Below are positions 63,438-64,000 of a stretch of DNA of 64,000 nt, piece by piece. The notes below the pieces were generated by a model, which saw only the letters and a program-made list of their open reading frames with translations, was not told where the DNA came from and did no database searches. The translations under genes were made by a program, and so were the position numbers. Each line of letters opens with the position of its first letter. The first letter of the stretch is position 1. The stretch is from Emiliania huxleyi CCMP1516. Taxonomy: Eukaryota; Haptophyta; Isochrysidales; Noelaerhabdaceae. The DNA lies in the NCBI RefSeq assembly GCF_000372725.1, contig NW_005199684.1:366838-430837 (forward strand). The letters are read 5' to 3'.

Positions 63438-64000
63438 GGCATTTCTCTCACGGTCGACGCGCAAGAGTGGCACCGGCTCGACGTGGATCGGGCGCTGATG
63501 TGGACGAGGGTCCGCGTCCTCTCCAACCAAGCCTCCTTCGCGCTGCGTGTCCGCGTCCGCCCGCCCGACGGGGAGCGGCTCCCCGATAAGCTCGCCCTCA
63601 AGGCCACACTTGTCGTCGACCGCCAGGGGGGCAAGGACACCGGCGCGGGCAAGGACGCCGCCTCCGCCGCCGCGTTCACAAAACCGCACCTCCTCGTCTC
63701 CGAGGCGGGGGAGGCGCCGCTGCTGCTGGACGCCCCGCCGGGCCGCCACTCCCGCGCCGCCCTCCTCCCTGCTGCCCCGGTGATGGTCGTGCCGGACCGG
63801 TCGGGCGGCGGCGGCGGCACCGCTCACTTTTCGCTGCGGCTCGGCGACTACGCGCTCTCCGACCGGTGCGGGATCGGGCGCTCGCTGCTCAAGCTCCTCA
63901 TCACGCCCGAGATCGCCACCTCCGCCGACATGGAGGCCATCTGCGCTGGAGGTCTGCGGCCTGTGTGCCACGCCCCCCTGCAGCCGGGCACCCCGCGGCA
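63339..64000 (+). CDS. unknown protein, partial (runs off the window)
   Basis: From ATG 63339 the frame stays open for 220 codons to the window end. The N-terminus is MAAVADRPCDLFASSPPLVP; a predicted beta-rich region follows (ISLTVDAQEWHRLDVDRALM, VRVLSNQASFALRVRVRPPD, LALKATLVVD, HFSLRLGDYALSD, LLKLLITPEI), suggesting an immunoglobulin-like or other beta sandwich. No signal peptide or catalytic motif is visible. The sequence just upstream and its first 33 codons are duplicated at 52,850. The family is not recognised. Confidence 0.75.
   Translation, partial: MAAVADRPCDLFASSPPLVPAPPPRAMLHDPYEGISLTVDAQEWHRLDVDRALMWTRVRVLSNQASFALRVRVRPPDGERLPDKLALKATLVVDRQGGKDTGAGKDAASAAAFTKPHLLVSEAGEAPLLLDAPPGRHSRAALLPAAPVMVVPDRSGGGGGTAHFSLRLGDYALSDRCGIGRSLLKLLITPEIATSADMEAICAGGLRPVCHAPLQPGTPR

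Overview
The window is nuclear DNA from a GC-rich unicellular eukaryote, most likely a photosynthetic protist with a secondary plastid; a haptophyte is my best guess, with a pelagophyte or dinoflagellate as alternatives. This rests on spliceosomal introns, eukaryote-only proteins (ENY2, eS26, eukaryotic-type glutathione synthetase, a TRANK1-like helicase), one small protein with a signal peptide plus transit-like leader, and very frequent GC-AG introns. No bacterial operon, rRNA, tRNA or CRISPR array was seen. Genes had to be rebuilt by joining exons across reading frames, so exon edges given to the base are predictions from homology, phase and splice signals.

Layout: 1-1.03 kb has a MITE-like element and then ENY2 (+). 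1.675-6.98 kb is a DNA transposon with 28-bp perfect terminal inverted repeats carrying a transposase-like gene with a C-terminal chromodomain (-). 8.9-10.1 kb is a methyltransferase (-). 11.0-12.9 kb is a haem-peroxidase-like/GH128-like fusion (+). 14.7 kb is a small plastid-type membrane protein (+). 15.4-19.75 kb is a Golgi-type GT77-like glycosyltransferase with many introns (-). 21.5 kb is ribosomal protein eS26 lacking three of its four zinc ligands (+). 22.2-24.7 kb is a multi-pass membrane protein (-), followed by two more membrane protein genes (25.5-27.7 kb) and a coiled-coil, acidic protein (28.3-30.9 kb, +). 31.2-47.3 kb reads as one giant minus-strand gene (SAM, UBZ-like finger, RRM, LOTUS-like, KH, PDZ-like, ankyrin and UvrD-type helicase). 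47.8-50.96 kb is glutathione synthetase (-). 51.4-57.5 kb is rich in foldback/MITE elements and holds a truncated duplicate of the gene at 63.3 kb and an AP2/Tudor-type gene (-). 57.7-59.5 kb is a lipase-like gene with reading-frame breaks (+). 60.5-63.0 kb has a chromodomain protein and an unknown gene (both -). A new gene starts at 63,339 and runs off the end (+).

The strongest unusual signal is in the introns. At least ten introns in four genes are bracketed by 11-40-bp direct copies of the adjoining exon, usually 63-77 bp apart, with the AG|GC or AG|GT splice junction inside the copied segment. The filler between copies falls into a few recurring families: GAGAT-CCCGAG strings, a hairpin ending in GTGAACAG, TTAATTAAT-rich strings, AACCTTCTCGG strings and ten- to fifteen-base minisatellites. 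This looks like an active intron-gain (introner-like) process that makes both splice sites from a duplicated target.
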